DNA of 7,328 nucleotides from Fervidobacterium sp. (lineage in GTDB: Bacteria > Thermotogota > Thermotogae > Thermotogales > Fervidobacteriaceae): the NCBI GenBank assembly GCA_003522805.1, contig DPIB01000212.1:1-7328 (forward strand), written 5' to 3'. The notes under the pieces are model-generated. The model saw only the letters and a program-made list of their open reading frames with translations, was not told the DNA's origin and made no database searches. The translations under genes and the position numbers were made by a program. Shown one piece after another: positions 1 through 7,205 of this stretch (positions within the stretch are counted from its first letter, which is position 1; every line of letters begins with the position of its first letter).

Positions 1-33
1 AGCCCCCGCCTCTATTGGCGGTGGGTAGTTGAC
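1..33 (+). mobile_element. Putative right-end hairpin of an IS200/IS605-type (TnpB) element
   Basis: The window opens with an imperfect stem: CCGCC (6-10) pairs with GGCGG (17-21) around the loop TCTATT, and after one mismatch (5/22) the stem continues with 3-4 paired to 23-24. It is followed by GTAGTTGAC. A GC-rich hairpin of this form close to a TTGAC-like end is, from memory, typical of the right ends of IS200/IS605 elements that carry tnpB. If so, the element and its transposase lie to the left of position 1 and the boundary is near 29-33. The stem stands out as very GC-rich against AT-rich surroundings. No transposase coding sequence is present to confirm it, and it could instead be part of the small reading frame that crosses it on the minus strand. 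Confidence 0.45.
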
Positions 34-217
34 CTAACCTTTCACTTCCATAGATAGCAGGGACGGGCTCCTTTTTACTGGATGTCTTTATAGCACTAGC
101 ATTTTTCAATCTTTCTTCAAGTTCTTTCCTTGCTTCCTTACTACCCATGTTTGTCAATTTAATTATATCATATTGAGAAAGAATCTTTTCCTTTCTCAAC
201 TTTTTATCCTTTTCCAC
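1..217 (-). CDS. Partial small Lys-rich hypothetical protein, running off the left edge
   Basis: I do not recognise this gene. A GTG start (217-215) is preceded by AAGGAG (231-226) with an 8-base spacer, and an in-frame TAG a few codons upstream limits how far the start can move. An extended -10 promoter sits just upstream. The frame stays open for 72 codons to the window edge. The visible protein is highly charged, rich in Lys and Glu (for example KDKKLRKEK near the N-terminus and KEARKELEERLK around residues 27-38), probably helical in its first half, with no signal peptide or membrane segment. The last ten or so codons (LPTANRGGG) lie in the putative insertion-sequence end at 1-33, so the native gene may be truncated or have its tail replaced there. 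Translation signals are good, but length and function cannot be judged from this fragment. Confidence 0.5.
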   Translation of the reverse strand, partial: MEKDKKLRKEKILSQYDIIKLTNMGSKEARKELEERLKNASAIKTSSKKEPVPAIYGSERLGQLPTANRGGG

Positions 218-259
218 TGTTACCACTCCTTGCTAAATACAATCACTATCCTTGTTTTT

Positions 260-268
260 ATTATACCA
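260..268 (-). promoter_or_regulatory. Extended -10 promoter for the left-edge small gene
   Basis: On the minus strand a perfect TATAAT occupies 265-260 and is preceded by TGG (268-266), giving the extended -10 form TGnTATAAT. No convincing -35 box lies 16-18 bases upstream, as is common for extended -10 promoters. The start of transcription would fall near 253, leaving a leader of about 36 bases before the GTG start at 217. Its position after the terminator at 325-376 fits an independent transcription unit. Confidence 0.6.
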
Positions 269-324
269 GATTTCAGTTAAGACATCTTGTATCATTCTTT
301 AATTTTCTGGGTAATAAGTTAACG

Positions 325-376
325 TAAAAAAACAAAAGCGTGCTCTGTTTGTATGATCACACTCTCACAGGCACGC
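325..376 (-). terminator. Rho-independent terminator after the aminotransferase gene
   Basis: Reading the minus strand, the arm GCGTGCCTGT (376-367) pairs with ACAG (348-345) and GCACGC (343-338), with a single bulged base at 344. The stem is therefore about 10 base pairs. It is followed immediately by a T-rich run (337-325: TTTTG then seven T). The loop of 18 bases is longer than usual and itself contains the near-palindrome TGTGATCATACA, which could extend the fold. It lies about 35 bases past the aminotransferase stop codon and ends the pncB/gcv transcription unit. Confidence 0.75.
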
Positions 377-410
377 CCCTGTTTACAAAGTTTGCAAAGC
401 ACTTTTGCAA

Positions 411-1541
411 TTATTTAAAACTTGCCATGAATTCCCTTATTCTATTCGTACCCTTTTCAAGTACTTCGAGTGAGTTTGCAAAGCTTATTCTAACAAAGCC
501 CGGCATTTCAAATGCACTACCTGGAACCGAGGCAACAAGCTTTTCTGCGAGTAGTCTCTTACAGAACTCTTCATCGTCACCATTCACTTTGAAAAATAGA
601 TAGAATGCACCTTTCGGCTCCAAGAATTCAATACCATATTCTCTTGCCTTCGATACCACAAAAGCCCTTCTCTTTTTGAATTCCTCTACCATATACGCAT
701 TATCGGTTTCACATGCGGCAATGGCTGCATATTGAGCAATTGTGTTGATGTTGGAAGCAACGTGGCTCTGAATCTTCGAAATTCTTTTCTTGACATCTTT
801 GTTCTTTGTAGCCACATATCCTACTCTCCAACCTGTCATTGAGTGTGATTTACTGAATGCATTTACATAGATCAAGAGTTCTTCCTTTACCAGCCCGTAC
901 ATCGATTTGTGCATTCCTTCATAGACAAGGTCGTCGTATACTTCATCGGTGATGACGAATATCCCTCTTTCATTTGCAACCTGTGCAATCATCTTGAGCG
1001 TTTCGTAATCATAGATACCGCCAGATGGATTATTAGGGGAGTTTACGACGATTGCTCTCGTATTTTCCGTTACAGCACTGAGTAATTCATCTTTCATCGG
1101 CATAAAGCCATTTTCGAATTTCGTCTTAACTACAACTGGTTTGCCCCTACTCAAGATTATCTGTGCGGGATAGCTCACCCACAAAGGGGCAAAGAGTATC
1201 ACTTCGTCACCAGAATCCAAGATAGAGGCAAAAGCATTGAACAACGACTGTTTCCCACCATTACTAACAACGATCTCATCAGGAGAGAATTCCACATTCT
1301 TCTTGTTTTTCAGATATCTCGATATTGCCTCGCGAAGTTGTGGGATTCCGTTGCTATCTGTGTACTTCGTATACCCTTTTTCAAGGGCTTCTATTGCCTT
1401 TTCTACGATCGGTCTTGGTGTAGGAAAATCTGGCTCACCAGCCGTCAAGTTGACAACATCTTTACCTTCGGATATAAGCTTTTTTGCCAAGGCATCTACC
1501 TCTAAGGTTTTCGATGCTGCAATTAAATCAGTTGGATGCAT
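411..1541 (-). CDS. aspC: Class I/II PLP-dependent aminotransferase, aspartate aminotransferase type
   Basis: A cytoplasmic fold-type I aminotransferase that probably exchanges an amino group between aspartate (or a related amino acid) and 2-oxoglutarate. The 376-residue protein has the family landmarks: NLTAGEPDFPTP near residue 31, the NSPNNPSG motif (167-174) with the cofactor-contacting Asn171, Asp199 in ITDEVYDDLVY, the pyridoxal-phosphate lysine Lys231 in FSKSHSMTGWRVGY with Arg239, and Arg351 in FVRISFA, which should bind the substrate carboxylate. Length and sequence recall the Thermotoga maritima aspartate aminotransferase. The ATG start is preceded by GGAGGGTGAGGAG. It lies 49 bases after gcvPB and before the terminator, so it is the last gene of the gcv transcript. 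Motifs establish the fold and reaction class; aspartate specificity is inferred, and aromatic or alanine-type activity is possible. Confidence 0.88.
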   Translation of the reverse strand: MHPTDLIAASKTLEVDALAKKLISEGKDVVNLTAGEPDFPTPRPIVEKAIEALEKGYTKYTDSNGIPQLREAISRYLKNKKNVEFSPDEIVVSNGGKQSLFNAFASILDSGDEVILFAPLWVSYPAQIILSRGKPVVVKTKFENGFMPMKDELLSAVTENTRAIVVNSPNNPSGGIYDYETLKMIAQVANERGIFVITDEVYDDLVYEGMHKSMYGLVKEELLIYVNAFSKSHSMTGWRVGYVATKNKDVKKRISKIQSHVASNINTIAQYAAIAACETDNAYMVEEFKKRRAFVVSKAREYGIEFLEPKGAFYLFFKVNGDDEEFCKRLLAEKLVASVPGSAFEMPGFVRISFANSLEVLEKGTNRIREFMASFK

Positions 1542-1590
1542 GTCTCCTCACCCTCCAAATCATCTTTTTTTGTTCCTTGCTTTCGCATTT

Positions 1591-3024
1591 TCACTTCTTG
1601 TATCTGAAAATCGGTGATTTCGTCGCAGTTAAATCGTCCAATCTTCTGACTGGGGTAACATGTGGTGCACTCTTTACGACTTCTGGATTTTCTATGGCTT
1701 CTTCGTATATCTTCTCCATTGCATCTGCAAATGTATCCAACGATTGTTTACTCTCAGTCTCTGTTGGTTCGACCATCATCGCTTCATGGACGATGAGTGG
1801 AAAATACACAGTTGGTGCATGTAGTCCGTAATCAAGCAATCTCTTGGCAATATCCAAGGTCTTTACCTGCGTTTTCTTTGCAAAGTCTTCATTATCGATA
1901 ACGAACTCATGCATGCACACACGATCATATGCCACTTTATAGAGCCTCGAAAGTCGTTTTCTCAAGTAGTTTGCATTGAGCACTGCCATCTCGCTAACAT
2001 GCTTCAATCCACAACTGCCCATTGTATGGATATATGTATAGGCCTTTACCATAACGCCGAAATTCCCGTAGAAACTTCTGACCATCCCTATGGATTTTGG
2101 CAGATTGTAATCTAAATCGTACTTGTCAGCTGATTTTCTTACAATAGGAGTTGGCAGAAATGGTGTAAGATGAGCCTTTACACCTATCGGACCGCTACCA
2201 GGTCCGCCCATTCCATGAGGTGTACTGAACGTTTTATGGAGATTCAAGTGCACTATATCGAATCCCATATCACCGGGTCTCGTTCTACCCATTATCGCAT
2301 TCAAATTGGCACCGTCGTAATACAGTACTGCACCTACTTCGTGTGCCATTTGTGATATATTCAATATATCCTTCTCAAAAAGGCCTAATGTGTTCGGATT
2401 TGTCAACATTATAACTGCTACTGTATCATCGAGATGTGCCTTCAGCTCTTCTAAATTCACGCAACCATCATCACCTGACTTTATCTCAATGACATCGAAA
2501 CCTGCCATAGATGCGGATGCTGGATTTGTACCATGAGCACTATCTGGTACTATTACCTTTCTGCGTTTGTCCAGCTCGCCTTTATCTTCGAAATACGCAC
2601 GAGCTATGAGCAGACCTGTTAATTCGCCATGCGCACCTGCCGCAGGTTGGAGCGTCATATCATCCGTACCCGTTATCTCACACAATAGGTCTTTCAACTC
2701 TCCCATGAGATTAATTGCACCTTGGATTGTCTCCCTCGGTTGGAACGGATGTAGATTTGCGAAGAGAGCTGCCATATCCTCGTTGATCTTGGGATTGTAC
2801 TTCATCGTACAAGAACCAAGCGGATAGAAGCCACGATCAACAGAATAGTTCTTGTGTGCGAGTTCTGTGTAATGCCTTACCACATCAACTTCTGAAACCT
2901 CTGGGAGTAAAGGTGTCTCTTTCCTTATCAAGTGCTCAGGTAAATTGCATCCTACATCTGATAATTCGTAAGGTGGTAATTCGTATCCTTTCCTATCTTT
3001 CACAGATTTTTCGAAGATCGTCAT
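1591..3024 (-). CDS. gcvPB: Glycine dehydrogenase (decarboxylating) beta subunit, P-protein C-terminal half
   Basis: Catalytic, PLP-carrying subunit of the two-subunit P-protein of the glycine cleavage system. With GcvPA it decarboxylates glycine and loads the aminomethyl group onto the lipoyl arm of H-protein. The 477-residue protein carries [13 protein letters not shown] (67-79), [16 protein letters not shown] (161-176), the Asp of [12 protein letters not shown] (237) and the Schiff-base lysine Lys264 in [18 protein letters not shown], followed by the conserved GPIGV. The length matches free-standing beta subunits. I placed the start at the ATG at 3024: it overlaps the gcvPA stop as ATGA and has GAGGTG 8 bases upstream. 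The reading frame is open to 3084, but that extension lies inside gcvPA and has no family counterpart. The overlap implies translational coupling, which suits an equimolar alpha/beta complex. Identification is secure. Confidence 0.96.
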   Translation of the reverse strand: MTIFEKSVKDRKGYELPPYELSDVGCNLPEHLIRKETPLLPEVSEVDVVRHYTELAHKNYSVDRGFYPLGSCTMKYNPKINEDMAALFANLHPFQPRETIQGAINLMGELKDLLCEITGTDDMTLQPAAGAHGELTGLLIARAYFEDKGELDKRRKVIVPDSAHGTNPASASMAGFDVIEIKSGDDGCVNLEELKAHLDDTVAVIMLTNPNTLGLFEKDILNISQMAHEVGAVLYYDGANLNAIMGRTRPGDMGFDIVHLNLHKTFSTPHGMGGPGSGPIGVKAHLTPFLPTPIVRKSADKYDLDYNLPKSIGMVRSFYGNFGVMVKAYTYIHTMGSCGLKHVSEMAVLNANYLRKRLSRLYKVAYDRVCMHEFVIDNEDFAKKTQVKTLDIAKRLLDYGLHAPTVYFPLIVHEAMMVEPTETESKQSLDTFADAMEKIYEEAIENPEVVKSAPHVTPVRRLDDLTATKSPIFRYKK

Positions 3025-4346
3025 TTGGTCATCACCTCTATTAGCCTTTGCATAGATTCTTTCGTATTGACTTCTGTTGTGCATACAAGCGCACTTGGTC
3101 CTAATTCTTTGTAAACTCTATCGATTGGAATTGGTCCAAGTATTCCATCTTTAACCATCTCATGCCATTTTTCTCGGTAACTGATAGGTATCTCAACAAC
3201 AAACTCATTGAAGAATTCACCATCAAAAACCCTCTTGAATCCTCTCTTCGCAAGTTCGTCAGCAAGATAATGTGCGCTATTGTAAGAACGCCAAGCCACT
3301 TCTTTCAGACCTTGCGGGCCCATCACTGACAAATAAAGTGCATTAAGCAGGGCAATGTATGCTTGATTAGAACAGATATTCGAAGTAGCTTTCTCTCTTC
3401 GTATATGTTGCTCCCTTGTTTGGAGAATCATCACATAACCTGTCTTTCCATCGACATCCTTTGTCTGACCGATTATCCTGCCAGGCATTTTCCTGACGTG
3501 CTTTTCGAGCGTCGTGAAAAACCCTATACCAGGTCCACCGAGATTTGGAGTAACACCAAGTGACTGACCTTCTCCAACAACTATATCTGCTCCAAATTTA
3601 CCAGGAGCTTCAAGGATAGCCAAAGAGACTGGCTCAGCGACAACGATAAACACGATATTCTCTGGTATCAGTTCCCGCAACGACTTCAAATCCTCAACTA
3701 TGCCGAAGAAATTGGGGTATGCAACAGCTACTGCGGATGTGTCGTCATCGATCTTAGACCTCAACATTTCGACATCTATCCTTCCAGATCTGTTGTAATT
3801 TATCTCATCGATCGTTATTCCCGCAGGTTTTGTATATGTCCTTGCAACAGTTCTATACTCAGGGTTAATTGTCTTTGCCACCAACATCTTTTTCTTTCCG
3901 TTGATCCTCGCAGCCATAAGTAAGGCCTCGGCAAAGGCGCTCGCACCATCGTACATCGAAGAATTTGAAACTTGCATGCCTGTCAATTCGCACATCATCG
4001 TCTGAAACTCGAAGAGCATCTGCAACGTGCCTTGAGATACTTCAGCTTGGTAGGGCGTGTATGCAGTAAGAAAGTTGGGATTTGAAGCGAGATGTCCTAC
4101 AACAGTTGGAATGTGATGAAAGTATATCCCTGCACCAAGAAAAACATTCTCAGGCTCAAATTCTACGTTCATCCTCGCCAGACCCTGAACTGCTTTTCTT
4201 ACCGTGAACTCGTCCTTACTTTCCGGTATTTTGTAACCGTCGATTGTTTTTGGCACATCGACAAATAGATCATCTATACTGCTAACTCCAATTTCTGCAA
4301 GCATTTGCTTTATTTCTTCCTCTGTATGAGGAATGTATCTATGCAC
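3021..4346 (-). CDS. gcvPA: Glycine dehydrogenase (decarboxylating) alpha subunit, P-protein N-terminal half
   Basis: Non-cofactor-binding partner of GcvPB in the cytosolic glycine cleavage system. The 441-residue protein begins with the family N-terminus ([13 protein letters not shown]) and contains [16 protein letters not shown] (94-109), [14 protein letters not shown] (128-141) and the strongly conserved [19 protein letters not shown] (311-329). At the position equivalent to the PLP lysine of the beta subunit it has GEGQSLG (258-264), a Gln instead of Lys, which is normal for alpha subunits and separates the two paralogues. Translation starts at GTG (4346-4344) with GGGAG 9 bases upstream. 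The gap to gcvT is only 42 bases and holds no gene; gcvH, often found here in relatives, is missing. The stop codon overlaps the gcvPB start. Identification is secure. Confidence 0.95.
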   Translation of the reverse strand: MHRYIPHTEEEIKQMLAEIGVSSIDDLFVDVPKTIDGYKIPESKDEFTVRKAVQGLARMNVEFEPENVFLGAGIYFHHIPTVVGHLASNPNFLTAYTPYQAEVSQGTLQMLFEFQTMMCELTGMQVSNSSMYDGASAFAEALLMAARINGKKKMLVAKTINPEYRTVARTYTKPAGITIDEINYNRSGRIDVEMLRSKIDDDTSAVAVAYPNFFGIVEDLKSLRELIPENIVFIVVAEPVSLAILEAPGKFGADIVVGEGQSLGVTPNLGGPGIGFFTTLEKHVRKMPGRIIGQTKDVDGKTGYVMILQTREQHIRREKATSNICSNQAYIALLNALYLSVMGPQGLKEVAWRSYNSAHYLADELAKRGFKRVFDGEFFNEFVVEIPISYREKWHEMVKDGILGPIPIDRVYKELGPSALVCTTEVNTKESMQRLIEVMTK

Positions 4347-4388
4347 TTGTTTTCACTCCCTTCAGTTCAATTGATTAAGTAATCCTTA

Positions 4389-5681
4389 TCACTTCCGAGA
4401 CCTAACACTACCACGATAAAATGGAGTCTTTACAACCTTCGCATCCACGTATTTATCCCTAATCGATACTTGAACTGTATCTCCGATCTTTACGCTTGCA
4501 TCAACCATAACAAATGCGATTGGCTTTCCGAGTGTTGGTGAGAACGTTCCACTTGTCACATATCCAATCCTCTGACCGTCCTTAAAAACTTCCATTTCAT
4601 GCCTTGGGACGAGTTTAGTATCGAGCATTATCCCCCTGAGTCTCCTCTTCAGGCCTTCCTCTTTTTGTTTCAAAAGTGACCCTTTACCGTAGAAATCCCC
4701 TTTTTCGAATTTCACCGCCCAAGGGATGGATGCCTCCAGCGGAGTGACTGTTTCATCCATATCATTACCGTACAGCAAAAGCCCTGCTTCCAATCTCAGG
4801 ACATCTCTTGCACCCAGACCAGCTGGTTTGATACCGATTTCGAGTAGTTTCCTCCAAGCAACTGCAGTTTGACTTGCCGGAATGTAGAATTCGAAGCCAT
4901 CCTCCCCAGTATAACCTGTTCGAGAGATGATACCCTTGACACCGAATATCTCGCCCTCTTTGAACGAATAATAGCCTACCTCTTCGAGATTCAAGTTCGT
5001 GTGGGGTTGGACTTTCTCTTGTGCCTTAGGCCCCTGGACAGCGATCAATCCTGTATCATCTGAAACATTTGTGAGTTTTACTTCGAATCCTTGCGATAGT
5101 TTCAGCATGTGCTGGAAATCTTTATCCATATTCGACGCATTGACAACGAACATTATCCGTTCTGGAGATATCTTGTAAACAAGCAGGTCATCCACAAACC
5201 CACCGTTCTCGTTGCACATAGCACTATAGATGATATCCCCGAAATCTATCGTTCCAAGGTCGTTTGTAATAACATAATTTGCAAACTTCACAGCATCCGG
5301 ACCTTCGCACACAAACTCACCCATGTGCGATACATCAAACATTCCAACTTCCTTCCTCACGTTCTCCACTTCTGCAACAATACCATCGTACTGAAGCGGC
5401 ATATAATATCCAGCAAACTCAACGATCTTAGCACCTAACTTCACATGATCTTCGTAAAGTGGTGTATACTTCACAACCTTTCCCTCCCATCGAAGAATAT
5501 TGATTGCCTCTCCATATCTATCTTCTGGTACAAGCACTTCGTACTGTGTACTACTCCCAAAAATAGGATGGACGAATAAACCCGTCTCTTGTAGTACTAC
5601 AGGAATATTATAAACAACCAGTAACTTTTCTATCATCCTTGCTTCAAACTCACTTACTGTGCTCTTTATTATCTTCCACAT
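4389..5681 (-). CDS. gcvT: DUF2007-like domain fused to aminomethyltransferase (glycine cleavage T-protein)
   Basis: T-protein releases ammonia from the aminomethyl-lipoyl H-protein and transfers the methylene group to tetrahydrofolate. I chose the ATG at 5681 (430 residues) because AAGGGGTG lies 6 bases upstream; an in-frame ATG at 5735 has no good ribosome site. Residues 1 to about 63 are not T-protein: they have the pattern of DUF2007 (putative signal-transducing domain), from FEARMIEKLLVVYNIPVVLQ to the ending YEVLVPEDRYGEAINIL. The T-protein proper begins at residue 70 (VKYTPLYEDHVKLGAKIVEF) and is complete: FDVSHMGE, GGFVDDLLVYK (160-170) with the conserved catalytic Asp pair, RTGYTGEDGFE (254-264), GLGARDVLRLEAG, and SGTFSPTLGKPIA. 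Val70 is a GTG codon with a perfect GGAGG 8 bases before it, so a free 361-residue T-protein may also be made. The T-protein call is certain; the fusion is seen in the reading frame, while the DUF2007 assignment is by pattern. Confidence 0.93.
   Translation of the reverse strand: MWKIIKSTVSEFEARMIEKLLVVYNIPVVLQETGLFVHPIFGSSTQYEVLVPEDRYGEAINILRWEGKVVKYTPLYEDHVKLGAKIVEFAGYYMPLQYDGIVAEVENVRKEVGMFDVSHMGEFVCEGPDAVKFANYVITNDLGTIDFGDIIYSAMCNENGGFVDDLLVYKISPERIMFVVNASNMDKDFQHMLKLSQGFEVKLTNVSDDTGLIAVQGPKAQEKVQPHTNLNLEEVGYYSFKEGEIFGVKGIISRTGYTGEDGFEFYIPASQTAVAWRKLLEIGIKPAGLGARDVLRLEAGLLLYGNDMDETVTPLEASIPWAVKFEKGDFYGKGSLLKQKEEGLKRRLRGIMLDTKLVPRHEMEVFKDGQRIGYVTSGTFSPTLGKPIAFVMVDASVKIGDTVQVSIRDKYVDAKVVKTPFYRGSVRSRK
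5472..5488 (-). promoter_or_regulatory. Internal ribosome binding site and GTG start within gcvT
   Basis: Inside the gcvT frame, GGGAGG (5488-5483, containing perfect GGAGG) is followed by an 8-base spacer and an in-frame GTG (5474-5472). The protein from this GTG begins M/V-K-Y-T-P-L-Y, matching where ordinary T-proteins start (compare MKRTPLFE of Thermotoga maritima, from memory). The spacing is in the normal range for translation initiation. It could be a working second start, or a relic of a formerly separate gcvT whose upstream neighbour lost its stop codon. The codons for Trp-Glu-Gly alone could also produce this pattern by chance. Confidence 0.5.
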
Positions 5682-5711
5682 ATAACACACCCCTTTTCCT
5701 ATCTTCTTTTC

Positions 5712-5746
5712 TAGGATAAGAGTTTGCGTTTTCATCTATTATCCTA
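5712..5746. repeat. Perfect 8-bp inverted repeat upstream of gcvT
   Basis: TAGGATAA (5712-5719) and TTATCCTA (5739-5746) form a perfect inverted repeat separated by 19 bases. It sits 31 to 65 bases upstream of the preferred gcvT start, where a transcription start would be expected. The stem is AT-rich and the loop long, so a stable RNA hairpin at high temperature is unlikely; a binding site for a dimeric regulator is the more natural reading. No regulator can be named from the sequence. Confidence 0.4.
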
Positions 5747-5761
5747 ACATTATTCTAACAT
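5738..5761. repeat. Tandem direct repeat of an 11-base unit before gcvT
   Basis: ATTATCCTAAC (5738-5748) is followed immediately by ATTATTCTAAC (5749-5759), differing at one base, and then AT. On the minus strand the copies read GTTAGAATAAT and GTTAGGATAAT. The downstream copy overlaps one arm of the inverted repeat at 5712-5746, so the same motif appears three times in 48 bases. One turn of the helix between copies fits stacked protein binding; it also supplies two overlapping -10-like boxes (TAGAAT, GATAAT). Confidence 0.4.
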
Positions 5762-5781
5762 CGCATGCTTAGGAAAACCAA
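5752..5781 (-). promoter_or_regulatory. Possible weak promoter for gcvT
   Basis: On the minus strand TTGGTT (5781-5776) and TAGAAT (5757-5752) are separated by 18 bases. The -10 box matches TATAAT at five of six positions; the -35 box shares only the leading TTG. It lies between pncB and gcvT and overlaps the direct repeats. GATAAT at 5743-5738 is an alternative -10 box. With no terminator after pncB, the gcv genes could equally be transcribed by read-through. Confidence 0.25.
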
Positions 5782-5789
5782 AATCAAAA

Positions 5790-7136
5790 TTACTCTTTCC
5801 AATATCGTTTATTTACTGCTTTCAAATGAAATGCATTCTTTTTGTACCTTCCCACCTTTGCACAAGGTTTTCCATTAACTTCCACTATATCCGCTGTTAC
5901 GTCTATTTTCTTCTTGAGCAATTTAGATCCTACCCCATAGACATCGACAGGTACGCCAAGAGATTCGAAAAGTTTGATCTTCTCTTCATCGAATCCACCA
6001 GAGACAACGATCTTCAATTCTTGTAATCCCACCTTATCAAATTCTTGCCTTGCCCTCCATACCAACTCCGGACAGACACCAAATGACTGCGGCCCAATCG
6101 GTGTGACCGACTTGTCGCGTAGGCTTCCCGAAGTATCGAATCTAACCCCCCATATCTTGCCAGCACCAGGTCCAATCACAGGGGATGGATTTGTGACGCC
6201 AAGCACAAATTCTTTTTTCATGATGTACTCGTATTGTTTCTTGACTGTTCTGAAAGTTGTACCTATAACGTCGTTATCCCAGTCAACGAGTATTATCCTA
6301 TTTACATTGTCCGGCATGTATTTATCGAATGCAATGGATGCATCTTCTGTACTACCATCATATGCCCCAATGAGTGCATGGGGAATAGTACCCATCGATT
6401 CAACACCCCAATAATCCGCATTTGCATCCGTAGAAACTGCAAATGCACCAGCCTTGAGTGCAGCATACCCATCTGTTGCTTGTACCCAATAGTGATCAAA
6501 GCGAGCACTGAAAAACAGAATAGGTTTACCTCTTGCAGCATCGACAACACGTTTCACGGCGGTTGCAGTACTAGTTGCTCGAGCTATGACACCTAGAAGT
6601 ACTGTCTCTAAATAACCAAAGTAAACTGGATCTCCTTCTATAGTCATAAGTGGCTCACCTTCTGGAACATAATCACCATCGTATACAGCCTTGACCTCTA
6701 TTTCGTTCCATTTATCAACCCAGAGTTCGTTTAATCTTAACCTCAGGTCCCATTTCCTTCTTGTAAGTTCCACAATTCCTTCAACGTTACCTTCAACTGA
6801 CATACTCTGCATTTCCTTGTCGAGTTTCAGCATTTTATTGTACAGTCCTTGCGCCTTTTCTTCATCCTTGTAATATCCTGTACAGTATCTCAATATCGCA
6901 AGCGCCTCATCCACACCACAGATGACTGCATTATCTCTTGGGAAGAACTGGTAATAGACCCTTGGATGCTTGTTATCCTTCTTCAGCACTTCCACATATC
7001 TTGTGAAGTATTTGTCGGAATAATAACCCATCCGTATCCTATCGATTGGAACTTTGAAAACCTTTGGATGCAGTCTTTCATAATGTTCATGGTGCTCATA
7101 ATTGCTTTGGTTTTCTTGATTCTCGAGCGATCCCAT
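5790..7136 (-). CDS. pncB: Nicotinate phosphoribosyltransferase
   Basis: Cytosolic NAD-salvage enzyme that joins nicotinate to phosphoribosyl pyrophosphate, with ATP hydrolysis, to give nicotinate mononucleotide. The 448-residue protein shows the family layout: an N-terminal domain with MGYYSDKYFTRYVEVLKK (36-53), the barrel motifs FFSARFDHYW (208-217, conserved Arg212), GTIPHALIGAYDGS (249-262) with His253, the position phosphorylated in the family, VRFDTSGSLRDKSV (331-344), VVSGGFDEEKI (377-387) and the phosphate-binding VYGVGSKL (399-406). The pattern resembles the form found in archaea and Thermotogae. The ATG start has GGAGGTG 6 bases upstream, so the polar first 20 residues (Asn/Gln-rich, then EHHEHYE) are a real tail not expected from the family core. 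It is the first gene of the possible pncB-gcv unit. A nicotinamide-using relative is less likely; I am confident of the phosphoribosyltransferase family. Confidence 0.9.
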   Translation of the reverse strand: MGSLENQENQSNYEHHEHYERLHPKVFKVPIDRIRMGYYSDKYFTRYVEVLKKDNKHPRVYYQFFPRDNAVICGVDEALAILRYCTGYYKDEEKAQGLYNKMLKLDKEMQSMSVEGNVEGIVELTRRKWDLRLRLNELWVDKWNEIEVKAVYDGDYVPEGEPLMTIEGDPVYFGYLETVLLGVIARATSTATAVKRVVDAARGKPILFFSARFDHYWVQATDGYAALKAGAFAVSTDANADYWGVESMGTIPHALIGAYDGSTEDASIAFDKYMPDNVNRIILVDWDNDVIGTTFRTVKKQYEYIMKKEFVLGVTNPSPVIGPGAGKIWGVRFDTSGSLRDKSVTPIGPQSFGVCPELVWRARQEFDKVGLQELKIVVSGGFDEEKIKLFESLGVPVDVYGVGSKLLKKKIDVTADIVEVNGKPCAKVGRYKKNAFHLKAVNKRYWKE

Positions 7137-7205
7137 TCTTTACACCTCCATACTAGCCATTGAACATCACTAAGTCTTTATTTCTTTATCTCTTTTATCA
7201 TTTTC

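Noticed and set aside
1237..1831. Open frames on the plus strand opposite the aminotransferase and gcvPB (1237-1617 and 1484-1831)
   Set aside because: They lie antisense to genes with clear family motifs, show no recognisable domains and are shadows of the coding frames.
3025..3084. In-frame extension of gcvPB upstream of 3024
   Set aside because: It lies inside gcvPA, has no counterpart in the P-protein family, and the ATG at 3024 has both the ATGA overlap and a GAGGTG at proper distance.
5682..5735. Upstream ATG of gcvT at 5735
   Set aside because: Only a weak AGGAT precedes it, the added 18 residues match no domain, and the ATG at 5681 has a better ribosome site right before the DUF2007-like domain.
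5682..5789. Glycine riboswitch before the gcv genes
   Set aside because: The gap is only 108 bases, and I see neither the paired aptamer-like stems nor a terminator stem; the repeats present are short and AT-rich.
5974..6596. Plus-strand frames and a minus-strand 82-codon frame within pncB
   Set aside because: All overlap the secure pncB gene in other frames and have no motifs or ribosome sites of note.
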